Shown: piece by piece, positions 12,293 to 25,044 of the stretch
Numbering within the stretch: the first letter of the stretch is position 1
How the letters are laid out: the number at the start of each line of letters is the position of its first letter
Source: Druceiella hillmani
Lineage: Eukaryota; Arthropoda; Insecta; Lepidoptera; Hepialidae
Direction: 5' to 3'
Length of the DNA stretch: 64,000 bases
Assembly: GCA_039881145.1 (NCBI GenBank)
Contig: JAYKKI010000015.1
Location: 27,307,501-27,371,500 of the forward strand
The notes under the pieces: model-generated
Seen by the model: only the letters and a program-made list of their open reading frames with translations
What the model was told of the DNA's origin: nothing
Database searches by the model: none
Program-made: the position numbers and the translations under genes

Positions 12293-15033
12293 TATTTATT
12301 TATGCTTAGCGACTTTCTTTATTTCTGTCTGAGAGTCTAAAAACAAAGTAACATGACTTTAAATTTATTATTTTCAAATTCCCATAACATCTGTACTGTA
12401 AATGGGCCATCTGTCCTGTAAAACCTGTACTATAAATGGATCATATAACGGGCCATCATATACTGTAAATGGACCATCTTACCTTACATTTATAGTTTTA
12501 GGGTTTGAAATCAAAAATTATTTCATAGCAATCACCAGAAAGTCAACAGAAGCATGAGTAAAAAATATCAAAATGGTGAGGTCTGTAGTAATAAAGATTT
12601 CATCATAAATCAGTCAGGGGTATTAGGCTTTTATACACGAATAAAAGTTCTTTTTTCATTATATTATTTTGTACATTAGATTGTATAATTTTCCTACCTT
12701 GTGTTACGTATAATTGTAAAAAACAAACTTTCTTTTTGTTGAAAATCACTTGATGTTCTTAATCTCTACTATTTCTTTTAGACTATCTCTACTTGCTGGA
12801 TATCATTGTCCTCAAAAACCGAGCACCATATAATATTATTTTTTATATATCGTTTTGGTCTAACTTTTACTGTTTAATCAGCGACCGCCAAAAATCAGGT
12901 TGTTTCTCCTGTGACTATACTCGCTTTTAATATCCTTTCTTTTAGATACAACCCAATACATAGCCTATAACCCTTTAATAAAAGCAATTTACATGTCAGT
13001 GATACTTTTATCAAAATCAATCCCATTGTTTTTATATTAATTCAATATATGAATAATGAGGCAAACAAATCTTTAAATTTTTCTCTTCACATAATAAATA
13101 AATATGATATGTTTGTGCGTAGAGCTAATATAAAGTTATGTTTTTACCCATAAATATCAAGCTAAAAGAGGACCTTAAAAATATAAACGGCCTTAAAATA
13201 TAGCTCTAGCGTTGATGGTGATATACAGGTGACTCGCTCACATTAGTCGAAAAAAAATTGTTTGGGTAGAGAACATCGTGATAAGGCATTTCAGAAACAT
13301 TATTTTAGCAATTTCATGATAACGCCTGGCGATATGCCCCTAGCAACGTCATAAAAATAATTAATCATGAAGTATTCGCTTGATATATAGGGCGCACGAA
13401 GCTGACATTAATTTTCAGTAATAGGTACAGGAAAATAATTTTCCAATCACTAAGCATCCTAAAAAGTCCAAGTTATGTAAGCTGAGGAGTCAGGCAAGCA
13501 ATGGTCAATCCATAAACATGCCAAAATTGTTAGGAAAATCACAAATACAGTTGAATAGACGTAGTAAGCGCATGAAATACAATAACTGCAAAGTGCCATT
13601 GTTGTTGGTTAAAATGACGGCCAACCGGCAACTAATCAAACGTGTTCTTAATAATGACAACGGGTATGTCACTCTCTTTCTGATATGTGTACAACATGAA
13701 AGCGCTCTGTCTAGCAGAGTCATTTCACTTGAACACATTTTGTGTATGTTAAGAGTAATGAACATTGATTTGCGAGTAATTGAGGTAAATCTGAGTTGAA
13801 TTAACGCTCTTTTAAAAGAAACTCGTTAGTTTTGCAAAAATTGCGATTATGGCAGAAATTTCACATTTAATGACAGTGAAAAATTATTAATTTCTGAAGA
13901 TATTGTAAATCTATAACTATGATTTTTTGTTAAACTATCACCATATGCTAACATAGTTTTTAGGATAATAAGCAAATCTCTAGATGCACAGATTTTACTA
14001 GTGATTTTTTTAAAAGTATGTCTCTTTTGAAAAGAGAAAAAATTCAACATAAAATTTTAAACAATAGCAGAAGCTACGAACGAGTACACAAATCGCTCAC
14101 TATGATGACTACTCTCCTCTCATAGCAAATTTCATGTGATTTAGTGAAATATTTTTTGAACAAATGTTATTTATGTGAGTGGAGTATAGATTTTTAAAAA
14201 AAAGTGCAAGAAATCAAAGCTTCTAAATTAGTGATTTTCGCGGACTCACTGATTTTTCAAGACCTATTATGATATTACCTATGTGTTCCCTATTAAAGTG
14301 CTATAAATGGGGCATATTTTATATTATAATCAAACAATACCATAAAACAGAATATTGTAGCTACAATTTAAAAAAGGCCATGTGTTAAAATGTTAATTAA
14401 TACATTATTTTTGTTACATGCATATTTTTGTCACAGAATTGGATCGTGTAGATATTTAAACAGGACTAAATTAGATAGATATTCAACTAAAATATAAATG
14501 AAATAATTAAACTGTTCACAGTTATCAGTAAAAAAAATATATATCTCCTTTTTATCCCGGCAAGACCCGAAAGGTTATGTAGGTAAAGATAAAGGAAGAG
14601 GAGAGATAGATAAATTTGGAAGCACTGAACACGGTTAAATTTCAAACTTTAGAAACAAAAAAAATTACATACCCTATTTCATTCCATGCATTAACATTAG
14701 TTGCATTTTATTTATAATAATTAATTAAAAAGTTAATCACGTGACTCAATGAACTATTGATTGTATGCTATATAAACGAAGCCATATTGGGACGCAAAGA
14801 AGTTTAGATTAAGCATTAAATAAAACACCCCAAATGGAACTACACGCGCTATTCAGATGCGTCAATGAGCGTGTTGAAATAAAATGGACATCTTCTGTTC
14901 CAGCAAGAGTACATACCATATGAATAGAGACAATCTGAAGAGACGGAGTGGTACGTCACTGGTTAACACAAATTGCGGACGTGTAACCTTAGAATCTGAG
15001 ACATTGCTAAAAAAAGTATTGGGGCTGACTACA
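12293..15033. other. No recognised gene
   Basis: Mostly AT-rich. Frames open on both strands at 13505-13799 (86 and 93 codons) lack recognisable domains. Short repeats of 'tactgtaaatgg' occur near 12395-12475. A TTTATT on the plus strand near 14706 could serve the minus-strand acetyltransferase gene as a polyadenylation signal (AATAAA). Confidence 0.35.
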
Positions 15034-15412
15034 TCAATCGCATCTCTTAGCGACTAACCAAGAATTGGGGCTCTTAGGACCTATTCGGTCCGCATATGTC
15101 TTCCCATTGTGAACGAACACAGTGTATGGAACTTTGGTAACGAAATCGAAGCCAAGGCGCAAAGCAATTTTTTGTGAAATGTAAGATGACATGATCGCTG
15201 ATATTATTTTAGGAACTTTATTTTGATTTAATTTGTCTAAATTTGACAATTCTTCACCATTATAGTTAACAACCAGCGGAGATATAGGCTGTTCTTTCAA
15301 AGATTTAGTGAGTTTTATCGAAGCTTCGCAGAGTGTAGTTGCGAGGCCTTTTCCTCTATGCTCTTTGAGGGTGGCTAAAAACATGAGCTCCAAAAGGCAG
15401 TCTACGTTATAT
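15034..15412 (-). CDS. AANAT-like gene, last exon
   Basis: After acceptor TTTTTTTATTTCAG the frame reads [18 protein letters not shown] and the acetyl-CoA binding loop RGKGLA (Q/R-x-x-G-x-G/A form). It then runs through 125 complete codons to a stop at 15036-15034, ending SWLVAKRCD. The C-terminal [17 protein letters not shown] block is characteristic of insect AANAT-like proteins. No frameshift or internal stop is present. Confidence 0.9.
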
Positions 15413-15898
15413 CTGAAATAAAAAAATCGTAAAATATTAATAACTACAAGGCACTTATAGATCTTTCAAATTATGATCGATTGTATGGATTAGTCTTGGG
15501 TAAAGTTTCCATTGGTTATTGAAATTTCAATTCTTTAAGTTTATATTTAGATAAATCAATGCTTCAAATAAAATAAACGAAGGAGTCAAAGAAGACTTTA
15601 TGTTATAATTTATATCTGAGATTTTTTTTATTTCCCTTACATTATTTGATGCAATGGTTTGCCTTTCACAATAGACCAATCTTACAATGTTAAGCTACAC
15701 ATTTACTGGAAGAGTAAACATAGAAAGTTTATACATTCACAGTTATTTCGGATAAAAATTAGTACGTATAATAGCTATCTATAAATAACAAAGGAAAAAT
15801 CAACCATTTATTATAAATTTATATTTTATAAACAATAAATATAACTTAAGATAAATTTATTAATATTAACCTTAAAAAGTTTTATGGCTACTAACTAC

Positions 15899-15962
<64 letters not shown>

Positions 15963-15967
15963 ATATA

Positions 15968-16008
<41 letters not shown>

Positions 16009-19000
16009 AAAACCTATAAACTATAAACATTTAGAAATAATGGAAATTTGGGCCTACAGGCACCCAACATCTACATCTTGAACACAGAATGTCAGCAATG
16101 AGGAAGTTCTGCGACGTGTGGGCTAGAAACAAAAGCTTTGTAAATCATCAAAAAACGTAAATTCATCAAATAACATAAATATACGCTCCGACATGACAGA
16201 TACAAGCTCTTGCAACTAATAATGATCGGAAAAGTTGCTGGAAGACGGAAAGCTGGTCGTATAAGAAAGGCTTGGTTGCATAATATCTGAGAATGGACAA
16301 GGATTACGAGTGCCGCTGAATTCGCTTATCTTGCCAAGGGCACAAATACGCAGAGCTGACTGGCCGGCCATTACTGGTGGGAAAGACACCCTTACAAAAA
16401 GATAAAGACTATAAACTACTTTTAGATAAAATTATAGACATATTTAAATGATAATTTCAGATAATTTGGGTAAATGAATTTCAAACTCCAAAACAAAGCG
16501 AAAAGTGTCGTAAACAAAAACAAGTTAGGTTAGGTTAGGATTGCGTGTTGGGACAAAAATTGTATTAACAATTATAGAAGTGGCAATTTTTGGTACATTA
16601 AGTTGTTTTAATTTTTCAGCCAATACGTGAACCTGATCTAACCTAACTTTTGTTTATGCAACTTCTCGCTTTGATTTTGCAAAGGACAGTGAGAGCTCGG
16701 AAACAGAACAAAATCAATAAAAATAAAACAAAATATGAATACAATCTTTCCGCGTGAAAAGTATACTTTATAAGAAATATCTCTGTGCAAACTTCATCAA
16801 ATTGGATTTAGTTTTTATGACGTAATTGAGTAATAAATATCCAAGTGAAGAAGTGAACAAGCATCCAGACTGTTAGTGTTATAATATTAATTAGGAATCC
16901 GCGGAAAATATAATATCGATGAATGAAGCACTTTACTGTGATAACTCTGTAGATAAAATAGTGTATGATATGAATTACATCACCAATAATTGTGAGCTTC
17001 AAAAAGGAGGCTTGTACGTAAAAATTTATTTTTCACTATTCACCATAGTAAATAGAAATAATGACATTAATTTTTTCAGTCATTGCCAAATCTTACTCGT
17101 CACAAGTGCGTGTAACCTAATTGCATATTACCTATGTATATTTCGGGGTATATATTAGCTTGGCTAGTAAGTTTTTAGCCACAACTTCGGGACTTTTCTA
17201 GAAAGATTCTCGAAACTTCTGGAAGGTTTTACTATAGGGTAAAAATAGATCAAAGTGCAGTCAGTTGACGACAGTCGGTGCCGAAGCTTACATTACATAA
17301 TAAATAATGGATTTAAATCGTTATAAATAATGGTTTCTATTATTTTACTAATTTTGTCTAGGTTACAATACAAAGACTGCCACAAATAATATAAATCATG
17401 CGATGGGGGAGTCCATGGTGTCTTATGCGATGGCAAATATTTGGTTCAGAAACTTTGATATGAGGACTACGATCTTCAGGAGGAACACCGTACCGGACTT
17501 TCTGTTGAATTGGCCGTTCAACGATTATGACGCATAATTGAGGAGGATCCTCGACCGATCACTCGTCATTTAGCTACACTGCAGTCATGGCACCATAGAA
17601 ACACATTTGCATGAATTGGGAAAAGTTTCAAAATACGGTGTTTGGATACCCCACGAGTTGTCATCATATCACCTTCAGTATAGAGTTGACATCTGTCAAG
17701 AGCTATTGACATTGAAACGTAACTTTGACTGGCTGAAACAGTAAGTAACTGGCAATGAGAAATGGTTTACATATAATAACCATACACGCAAACATCAAAA
17801 TGGCTGGGTGTTTAGTACCCAAACTTGAAATAAGTGCCAAAAATATGATGCTCAGCTACTGGTCGATTATCAAGGGAATTATTCATTGGGAGTTGCTTCC
17901 AGAGGGATCTGCAATTAATACAGATATTCACTGTGAACAATTGGACCGATTAGCTACCAAAATCAGTAGTCAACAGGATCGAGTTTATTTTCTACATAAT
18001 AATGCTAGACCACATGTTGCAAAACGTATTCGTGATAAATTAGAGGAGCTCGGCTGGATTCTACTCTCTCATCCACCATATTCGCGGACATTGCGTCCTC
18101 TGATTACCATGGCTCTAAGTAACCATTTAAGTGAAGAAAAAATCGACGTTGAAAATGAGCTCCAGAACGACCTCGCAGAGTTTTTTGAATTAAAGTCGCC
18201 GGAATTCTACAAGAAAGGCATATTGTCACTGCCAATTAGATGGCGACAATTAGTAAATAATACTGTAAATTAAATTTAGTGTGACATATAAATCGTTTAA
18301 TAAAAATTGTTGACAGCAACTCGGGGTTAAAAACTTATTAGCCAACTCAATGTATTATTTTCATTAGTGTAAATATTCATATTTTTACTAGATTAGAAAG
18401 TAATATAAGGAACATAATTTTTATTAAACATGCGTATATTTTCATCTTATTTCAAAGTATCAAATAAATTTTGAATATTTTCATTCTTGTGTAGACACTG
18501 TATATCTGATAACAAACCGTTATGATATCTATATAATATACAGAAATGAGGATCGATCTCTAGCCTCTACTTACCCGGGTATAATACATGAGTTAAGTTG
18601 GAGACTAAAACAGTAATTCATTCTGTCTTGGGTTGTTTTGAAGATTATGTGAAGAAAGAATTTTCCTTCTTAAAAAAGAAAGTTTAAATCGAGTAATATA
18701 GATTAAAACTATAGGTAAATATGGATTAAATTACTTAGTTAATGTGCTACGTCAGACTCAATCACGCAAAAACCTTGCAGAAGTAACCCGATAACTATCT
18801 ATTCCAATTTTTAGTGTTTCCTTATTGTAATTCGGTTTTTTGTCTGTACCGAGCATAAAAGAAGCTGTCTTTTAATTTCTTTTGACACATATATTACATA
18901 GTTTATTATACGCGGCTTCTCTTTATTAATTTTTTTAATTAAAAATATAAAATTACGGATTTTCTTTATATTATTTTTCCTATTTTACAGATTAAAACGA

Positions 19001-22000
19001 TTTTTTCTTCTGGTTTATAACATGAAAACAGATTTTTACGATAAGGGTATTTATTGAAATGATATGGATTTCATTCGATAATGTATTCACTTTTTAAAAT
19101 GAGGTTTTAGAGAAAATTTATTGTAACCACACAAGAGTCGTACAAGCCTTTGCAATTGTTCGACAACGAACTGGACAACACAAATATTAAATATTTTATC
19201 CACGGCCTCATATGTCTGGCGAACAATCGTTTCATTTATTCTAGATGAGTACCTACACGCAAAATAACTCTGAAAGTTTAAACTTGAGTAAAAATTAGTT
19301 ATTCAATTATTAGGCTATAAATTGACTGACATATAAACATATATTCAAAATGTTAAGTTAGGTTTAAAATAAAAGAATATTAACATAAATGCATGGAGAT
19401 TTTGATTGTAAAGTGTCAGTGCTTTAATTTAAAAAATCATGTTTGTCTTAAATAAATATTGTTTTACGATATTGTGCCATTATTATATAAATAAGTTTAA
19501 CAATTTGCATAATTTCACTTACTTTTCAAAAAGATCGCAACTCGCCTCGACTTTTACAATAAATCCAATCAAAGAACGCGTCTCTTCCTGCGTACAGCAT
19601 TGCTTAGCGAAATATTCAAAATATTGTGTGTCCATACTTTCTGTTTGCCGTACCTGAGTGTACCAAAATTAAAAATGTGTTGCAAAAATTTCCATCATAA
19701 GACGTTATCATTGATATTTAATTTTTTAAAGTTCCCTATCCGCTAAATAGTCTATTTTACATTATACAATTTTCTGTTTACCACAATAAATTATTATATA
19801 AATCGGAAGTATTGAGATGTAAAATGTAGAGGGTAAAAATATTTTATGCTTAAAATATTTTACGGAATATAAAATTAAATGTGCGTGGAAATAAAACCCT
19901 CGACCTTTTTTTAAACGCAATACCTGCTAACTTATTTATGTGAAATTCAGGGACAAAATTTTAATTATTCCCATTCTTATCTTTTATATCTAATAAAAAA
20001 AAACCAACCGGGTTTAACCCCCACCACGAGGGTTCCGTACCCATTTAGACTGAAGGGTACATAGTATTTTTAATACATCTTTCACAGGCGTAAAAACATG
20101 GTACATATTTAGAAAAAAATAAGATCAAGGATACTGGCTATAATTTTTTTTGTTTTTCTAGTAAATTTTGCTAAATGTTTTTTTCTTCATTTTAAACCCA
20201 GTTATTTCGGAAATAAGGAGATAATGCTCTAATTGAATTTTTTAAAAATATACTTTTGAATATGCAATTTAAAATAAAGAAAAAGAAAATATTTTTATAT
20301 TTCATTTAATAAGCCCTTTCAAATGATAAAATTGAAAAGAAATATTTCAGACTCATTTATCTCGTTTTTAATTCTCATATGAATATTTTTAAAAATTTAC
20401 TAATGTAAAATACGAGGTAAATAATATTATGACAAATTTGAAGTTTCTACGACATGTGAAAATCGGCTTTAAATATAGAAAAACGTAGATATATTACCTA
20501 CTGTATCTTTCGTAGGCGTAGGGACATGATGCATATTTAAAACATTATGGAATCTAGAATTATCGCTATAGTTTTCCTACAACATTTGCATGGGTTTCTC
20601 AAAACCAATGTCCTTTTTTTCATAAATTTAGGTTGAGTATGTTTGGAAATAAAGTGGCACAATTTTTTGCGTTTTTTACAATATATCTCTGAAGTCATAT
20701 CACCGAAAATTATTAAATATTGTTGAGACCTTCATAACAAGCTCTTTCAAATATTATCCCACATTATACGTATATGGAATTAAAAAAAAATTAACTACTT
20801 AATTTGCACATCTTAGTATATTTTAATATTAGCTATTGAGATATATTTCTAAGAAAAACGGCTGCGACGAACGGAAGGACAAACGCGAAAAAGAAAATTT
20901 GTAATAATTTTATTATTTTAGTTGCTTTGAAATTTTATCATAAGCATTTTTAAGTAAGAAAGAATTTTGACACGCTCAGAAAATAGGACCAATTAAACTA
21001 TATTTGATTGTAACTCCCGGACGCGCAGATAAGCAGGTTTTTCAAATACATAATTGTTAAGAAGTATATATTTTTCAAAATGTATTTTATTATGATAAGT
21101 AATCTTTACCTGTATTTTATTAATTGATACAGCTGCAACCTGGCCCGTTTGTTTGTGAACTGCCACCACTGAAACGCCATCTAAAGCGGTATCAGCGCAC
21201 AATTTCAGGAATTCCCGGGCCGCTTTTGGGTTTTTATTAACCTCAGATCCTATACAAACTGTTTCGTCAAGACAAAATGCAATTTCCATTACCTTGAAGA
21301 GTAACATTATTTAAGCTGACGAATTTGGTGACATTCTTAACATTTTATCGGATTTATAATTTACTGAAAAAATATATTTTGGTTATGTATAGTAAGGCCT
21401 TTAATTGCTAATATTACAAAAGATAAACGTAAATAAAAGAGTAATATGATAATACTGCAGACATGTATTTTTTTAGTGGAAATTAAAAACTTAACCATGT
21501 CGAGAAAACTGAAATAATTCTAAAAAAAGTATTAAAATCTGCTTCTAGATTTTTATTTGAAAATTTGTGTATGTAAAAAATATTACAAGTTAATGTACTA
21601 TAGTACCAAAAATTAAAAGCACACAAATATTGGAACCGAAAATATCGACAAAGAAAGTAATGAATATTGAAGAAAATGATTACATGTTACCGAAATTTTG
21701 GAACTTTAAAATATTTCGTTAAAATTAATGGTACACTTCAAAATTTATAAAATTCGAATCGTTCCAATCGAAAGAAAAGACATAATTCAAATTGTGCTGA
21801 TTATGGCAAGCACGGACGATACTACAAATTTCAACAAAAAAATTATTAGGATCTTAATAAACTGAATAATCTTTTGAAATATTATTTATTAAAAATAACA
21901 GTAATAATTACATGGTTGCTGTAGTCACTGAAAAGGATCCATATTAAAATAATAATTTATTTTAAAACATGGGTAACCCAGATTGGGTTACTCGTCATTC

Positions 22001-22434
22001 AAAAGCAAAATGGCAATGTCGTGTTTCGTTTCATATGTTTACATGGTAAACGATTTTATTAATGATGATTGTTTTTGTTATTTTATTCAATAAAAAAATT
22101 GTGACATAAGGGGCGGAAGGGGTGAACATTCCAGCCATTTTCAAAATATTATTTTTACTTGCCATTAAGTTCCAAAAGTGTTTTCAATGTAAACAGTGAG
22201 TAAAGAGTCTCAAAAACTTTAAATCTCCAAAGTCTTTAACGTGTCTTAAAATAATCCCCTAAACTACCCCTAATCCCACTCCACCAGATTCAGGTGGCAC
22301 GTTCCTAAATCCAATCCCTTTATATTTGGTATTTCAAAGGTTTGTGTATTCTAGTAATTTATTGCATAGAATTTTTATTACCTTGATTGCACCATCGAAT
22401 GTATCTGCTGTCAACGACTCTATTCTGTATTGTC
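15034..22434 (-). CDS. Arylalkylamine N-acetyltransferase-like GNAT gene (5' exon missing)
   Basis: Four minus-strand exons join with consistent phases: 22434-22382, 21292-21110, 19653-19523 and 15412-15034. They give about 247 residues ending at a stop. The product would transfer acetyl from acetyl-CoA to an arylalkylamine such as dopamine, serotonin or octopamine in the cytosol, as insect AANATs do in cuticle sclerotisation and amine inactivation. Supporting motifs in order are [16 protein letters not shown] (N-terminal beta strand), [29 protein letters not shown], the acetyl-CoA loop RGKGLA in [14 protein letters not shown], and the C-terminal DRIGP typical of the insect family. Length fits the family (about 240-280). 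The first exon ends in phase 1 upstream of 22434 and was not found. The substrate cannot be told from sequence; this may be one of the many insect AANAT-like paralogues. Confidence 0.85.
15901..16006. repeat. (TA)n microsatellite in the AANAT-like last intron
   Basis: Alternating TA tract with ATC interruptions, lying between the last two exons of the acetyltransferase gene. Confidence 0.95.
16085..16405 (+). mobile_element. RTE/CR1-like LINE 3' fragment
   Basis: Plus-strand translation in shifting frames resembles the C-terminal tail of insect non-LTR reverse transcriptases. It shows [15 protein letters not shown] sequence near 16093, then [20 protein letters not shown] near 16225-16285, then [18 protein letters not shown]. 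The GRR-GR-R-K-W-L-N-EWT series is typical of the end of the open reading frame. It is broken by frameshifts and a stop after the HNI residues. It is nested in the last intron of the AANAT-like gene, opposite to that gene's direction. Confidence 0.65.
16488..16684. mobile_element. MITE with ~43-bp terminal inverted repeats containing TTAGG units
   Basis: Left arm 16488-16537 (CAAAGCGAAAAGTGTCGTAA and following) and right arm 16634-16684 are imperfect reverse complements sharing CAAAGCGA, TAAACAAAA and GTTAGGTTAG. About 100 bp of non-coding sequence separates them. The left arm has three tandem TTAGG units and the right arm two CCTAA units. No transposase is present. Confidence 0.65.
17155..18350 (+). 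mobile_element. mariner element, inactive
   Basis: About 1.2 kb bounded by inverted termini that share GGCTARTAAGTTTTTA. The left terminus begins after a TA at 17153-17154. The right terminus ends at 18350 and is followed by TG, so the expected TA duplication is decayed on that side. The interior holds a plus-strand transposase pseudogene. The element sits in the last intron of the AANAT-like gene. Confidence 0.9.
17395..18273 (+). pseudogene. mariner transposase pseudogene
   Basis: Blocks in three frames follow mariner order. First is an N-terminal helix-turn-helix region ([13 protein letters not shown], then [16 protein letters not shown]). It is followed by [20 protein letters not shown], then [10 protein letters not shown], and finally a long open stretch at 17755-18273. 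That stretch includes [38 protein letters not shown] and [20 protein letters not shown]. Mariner transposase is a DD34D-type nuclease. Here the first catalytic Asp (GDEKW) reads Asn, the second (HDNARPH) reads Asn, and the segment with the third after HPPYS is deleted. With several frameshifts this copy cannot encode a working enzyme. ATG 17755 is an artefact of a frame change. Confidence 0.9.
19523..19653 (-). CDS. AANAT-like gene, fourth coding exon
   Basis: Acceptor GTACACTCAG and donor GAAAA|GTAAGTG enclose 131 nucleotides, entering in phase 0 and leaving in phase 2. It reads [20 protein letters not shown] and then [22 protein letters not shown] across the next junction. The phases are what the flanking exons require, which independently supports this short exon. 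Confidence 0.8.
20005..20880. repeat. Dispersed lepidopteran-type repeat, copy 1
   Basis: Begins with ACCACGAGGGTTCCGTACCC and contains the string 'tgatgcatatttaaaaca..gaatct.gaattatcgctatagttttcc' also seen near 34440, 34820 and 55900. It ends near GAAAAACGGCTGCGACGAACG. Such units, with a 'gggttccgta' end, a 'cgctatagg/tttcc' interior and a 'gctgtgac..acgcgcagacgg' end, are abundant in moths and butterflies in my recollection. It lies in the intron between the third and fourth known AANAT-like exons. Confidence 0.6.
21110..21292 (-). CDS. AANAT-like gene, third coding exon
   Basis: Acceptor CTCTTCAAG|GTAATGG and donor ATACAG|GTAAAG bound 61 codons in phase 0 at both ends. It encodes [13 protein letters not shown], the helix with [11 protein letters not shown], and [21 protein letters not shown]. 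The open frame extends upstream to an ATG at 21307, but a stop lies just before it and the preceding exon fits the acceptor perfectly, so that ATG is not needed. Confidence 0.85.
22382..22434 (-). CDS. AANAT-like gene, second coding exon
   Basis: Fifty-three nucleotides between the acceptor TTATATTCTAG and the donor AAG|GTAATA. After two bases completing a codon it reads [17 protein letters not shown] and ends in phase 0. No in-frame ATG precedes it inside the acceptor region, so an upstream exon supplying the start codon and one base is required. Confidence 0.8.
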
Positions 22435-24470
22435 CTAGAATATAACATGAAACAGTTCTTTTACTATCGATTTGCCTAATCAATAAATATTCTCTCTTTC
22501 ATTTGTCGGTGTCGGAAGATTGTTAAAATTATAAATCACATCCCAGGAGTGAAAAATGATGAAGAAATTTTATCACTTACATGGGAAATATTTAATAACA
22601 AGAAATGTAATAAACTATAATTTTCTCTACGTTAATCGTTTTTATTTCATTTTATACATAATGAGTTTTCTTTTGGTAGCCCACATTACGGAGTTGAAAC
22701 ATAATAGTGTCTTGTTTATCTTTAAAATTGCTAATAAAAACTGCTTACTTTTCATTTAACTTCATATTATTGCTATGTCAAAACTTACTTCTTGATGTTA
22801 CGTAATGGCAGAAAAATTAGGCAATGACAAACAATAGACATACAGATTGATGAACAAATATAAAATAGATTTTATAAGAGCATAAACTTTCCAGTTTTGC
22901 AACTGGATAACACATATAGTCAAAGTAATAAACAACTATGGTGTAATCCAGCTACATTGGAATGAAATACCAAGACATATTAATTGAACAATCAAGATCC
23001 CACTTGTCTAAATTATATCATCCACCTAAATATCATGGCCGATGTTATCGTCGCCTCAGTCCCAATATGACAGATTGTGATCACAATGTTAAAGCGAAGA
23101 AATACAACATAATTAATTCTTCTAAAAAATTCACAAGAATAAGATTAATATGAAAATTTGATATGCCATAAAAATACCAACATACAATTATCTCAATTTC
23201 TTTTACAAATTAATTCGTTGAAATATCATGTTTTTATTTTGTAAATTCAATAAGCCACTAACCACATTTTGATTCCCCAAGTACTCGTGTCATTCTCGAG
23301 AGCTTAAAATATATACTTCTTGAGAAAAAGCTATGGAGTTATTTTAATATCAAATTCTAGTCACAGCCTGCGTTATATTCCTTACTCGTAGGTGACAACA
23401 AGTAACCACAAACAGGAGAGTCTATGACAATGACCGCGTCGGATTTGGCTTAGCTCAAAACTGATTTGCTCTTAAATACAAATAAGTGGAACTGTATGAC
23501 ACTGTTTGCGTTCAGCGGTTACCATATAAATACTTCCTACATAGTGTTGTTAGCAGTGGATATGCGCAGCTGTTATGGTAGTGGACATGCGCAGTGGCTC
23601 GCTGAGTTTATTAGTCATTTGACAGAAGTAAATGCTCATATTCACAATTTTTACATATTTCAACGTAAAGATAATATAAACGGTTTTATATATAATATCT
23701 TTAAAAAAAACAATCATTTATCGAATTTTATTGATTTAGGTAATCTTATTTTTTCAGTATAATTTGATCTTAAACTTTTGAAGTCGGTTAAAAATATTCA
23801 TGAAAGAAGCCACTTCCGTTATATATTTTGATGTGTATTTGAAATTGCATTTGAATGAATTTGTATATTTGTAATTATTGCGTTGCAAAAACTATCGCAG
23901 ACTTACGTCAACTCAACTTTAAGGTTGATTAACAAAAAATAAAATAATATTCATGTTAGTAAATAATTCTATTACACCTGCCGAATATGATGATCAAAAC
24001 GGCAATATAGGTGTTTTCCCTGAAGACATTCATCAATTTGAATTCTAACCCTAATTTTTTAACTTTTTATATAAAAGTTACTGTAGCAACCTTTTTTAGT
24101 AATGACTATCGTAGTTTATTTACTCTGCCATATTTCCTCCCTGTTCCAATTTTTTTTCATTTTAGTGATATCTTGTAGTAATAATTCCACTAATAGCTGA
24201 CTGGTTTGTTTTTATATAATACTACTTAGACTTTAAAATGTTGGAGTTTTATACCTATTATTATTTCCTGAACAATTTGGGATACAGGGGAAAGGAATAT
24301 TATATGGACATCGTTAAAGTGATAACTTACTTAAAGTTGCAAAATATTTTAAATAAAATGTTAAAACCGATACATATAATAAAATTGTAACGTAGTGAAT
24401 TCGGTACATAGAAAATATTTCAAAAAGTGATTGAGATAGCGTATAGAATGATAACAGAAATCAGAAATCA
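22435..24470. other. No recognised gene; should hold the AANAT-like 5' exon
   Basis: The missing first coding exon of the minus-strand AANAT-like gene must lie upstream of 22434, here or farther right. No exon could be picked with confidence. Plus-strand frames at 22556, 22962 and 23466 (63-98 codons) have no recognisable domain. Confidence 0.35.
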
Positions 24471-24474
24471 TTCA

Positions 24475-24662
24475 TGTAGAATTTTTGTCTGTCCATCTTT
24501 ATGTTAATTTGTTCGTCAATCACGCAAATTTATTGGATGAATTTTTATGAAATTTAATATGGTAACAGTTTATACCCAACAGCAACATACAAATGAAAAA
24601 AAATTGAATAACCTTTCTTCTTCCCAATTTCACGCGAACGAAGTCGAAGGTACAGCTAGTAA
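24475..24662 (+). repeat. Dispersed lepidopteran-type repeat tail
   Basis: Begins with GTCTGTCC, contains GATGAATTTTTATGAAATTTA and ends CACGCGAACGAAGTCGAAGGTACAGCTAGTA. The 'acgcga(g/a)cgaag.cg..ggtaaaagctagta' tail is a very common 3' end of dispersed repeats in moths and butterflies. A second tail (AACGAAGCCGTGGGTAAAAG) is at 28575-28605. Confidence 0.55.
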
Positions 24663-25044
24663 TTTATAATCGATGTTGTGATCAATAATTAGTAATTGTT
24701 TAATTGCATAATTTAATTGTTTTAGAAAATTATAGTTCAAAAAATTTAAAAAAGCATTACCACAAAACAAACTATTGAATTTTTTTTTAAATTTCGTTTT
24801 CCATAGAAAATTAGCATAATCTCACAGGCTTGGTAAATTACAAATAAATGTCTTTCATCTCATGATCGTAAAACACTATTTATACGGGTCGCGTTTTCTT
24901 TTCGTTATAATTACCGGTTATTAACCCCATGCAACCCACAAGGTCTAAATAACATACATAACCTGCTTGCGATGTTGAGAAATATATTGAAATTCTTTAC
25001 TTGCTTAAAATGAAAGTCATATTTTTTCAGTCAATATATACAAG

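Noticed and set aside
13505..13799. Frames open on both strands (86 and 93 codons)
   Set aside because: Open on both strands over the same bases with no motif in either. Most likely chance, or an old transposon piece that I cannot identify.
21293..21307. ATG at 21307 as the AANAT-like start codon
   Set aside because: A stop lies two codons upstream and the acceptor at 21293 joins perfectly in phase to an upstream exon with N-terminal family sequence, so the ATG is intronic.
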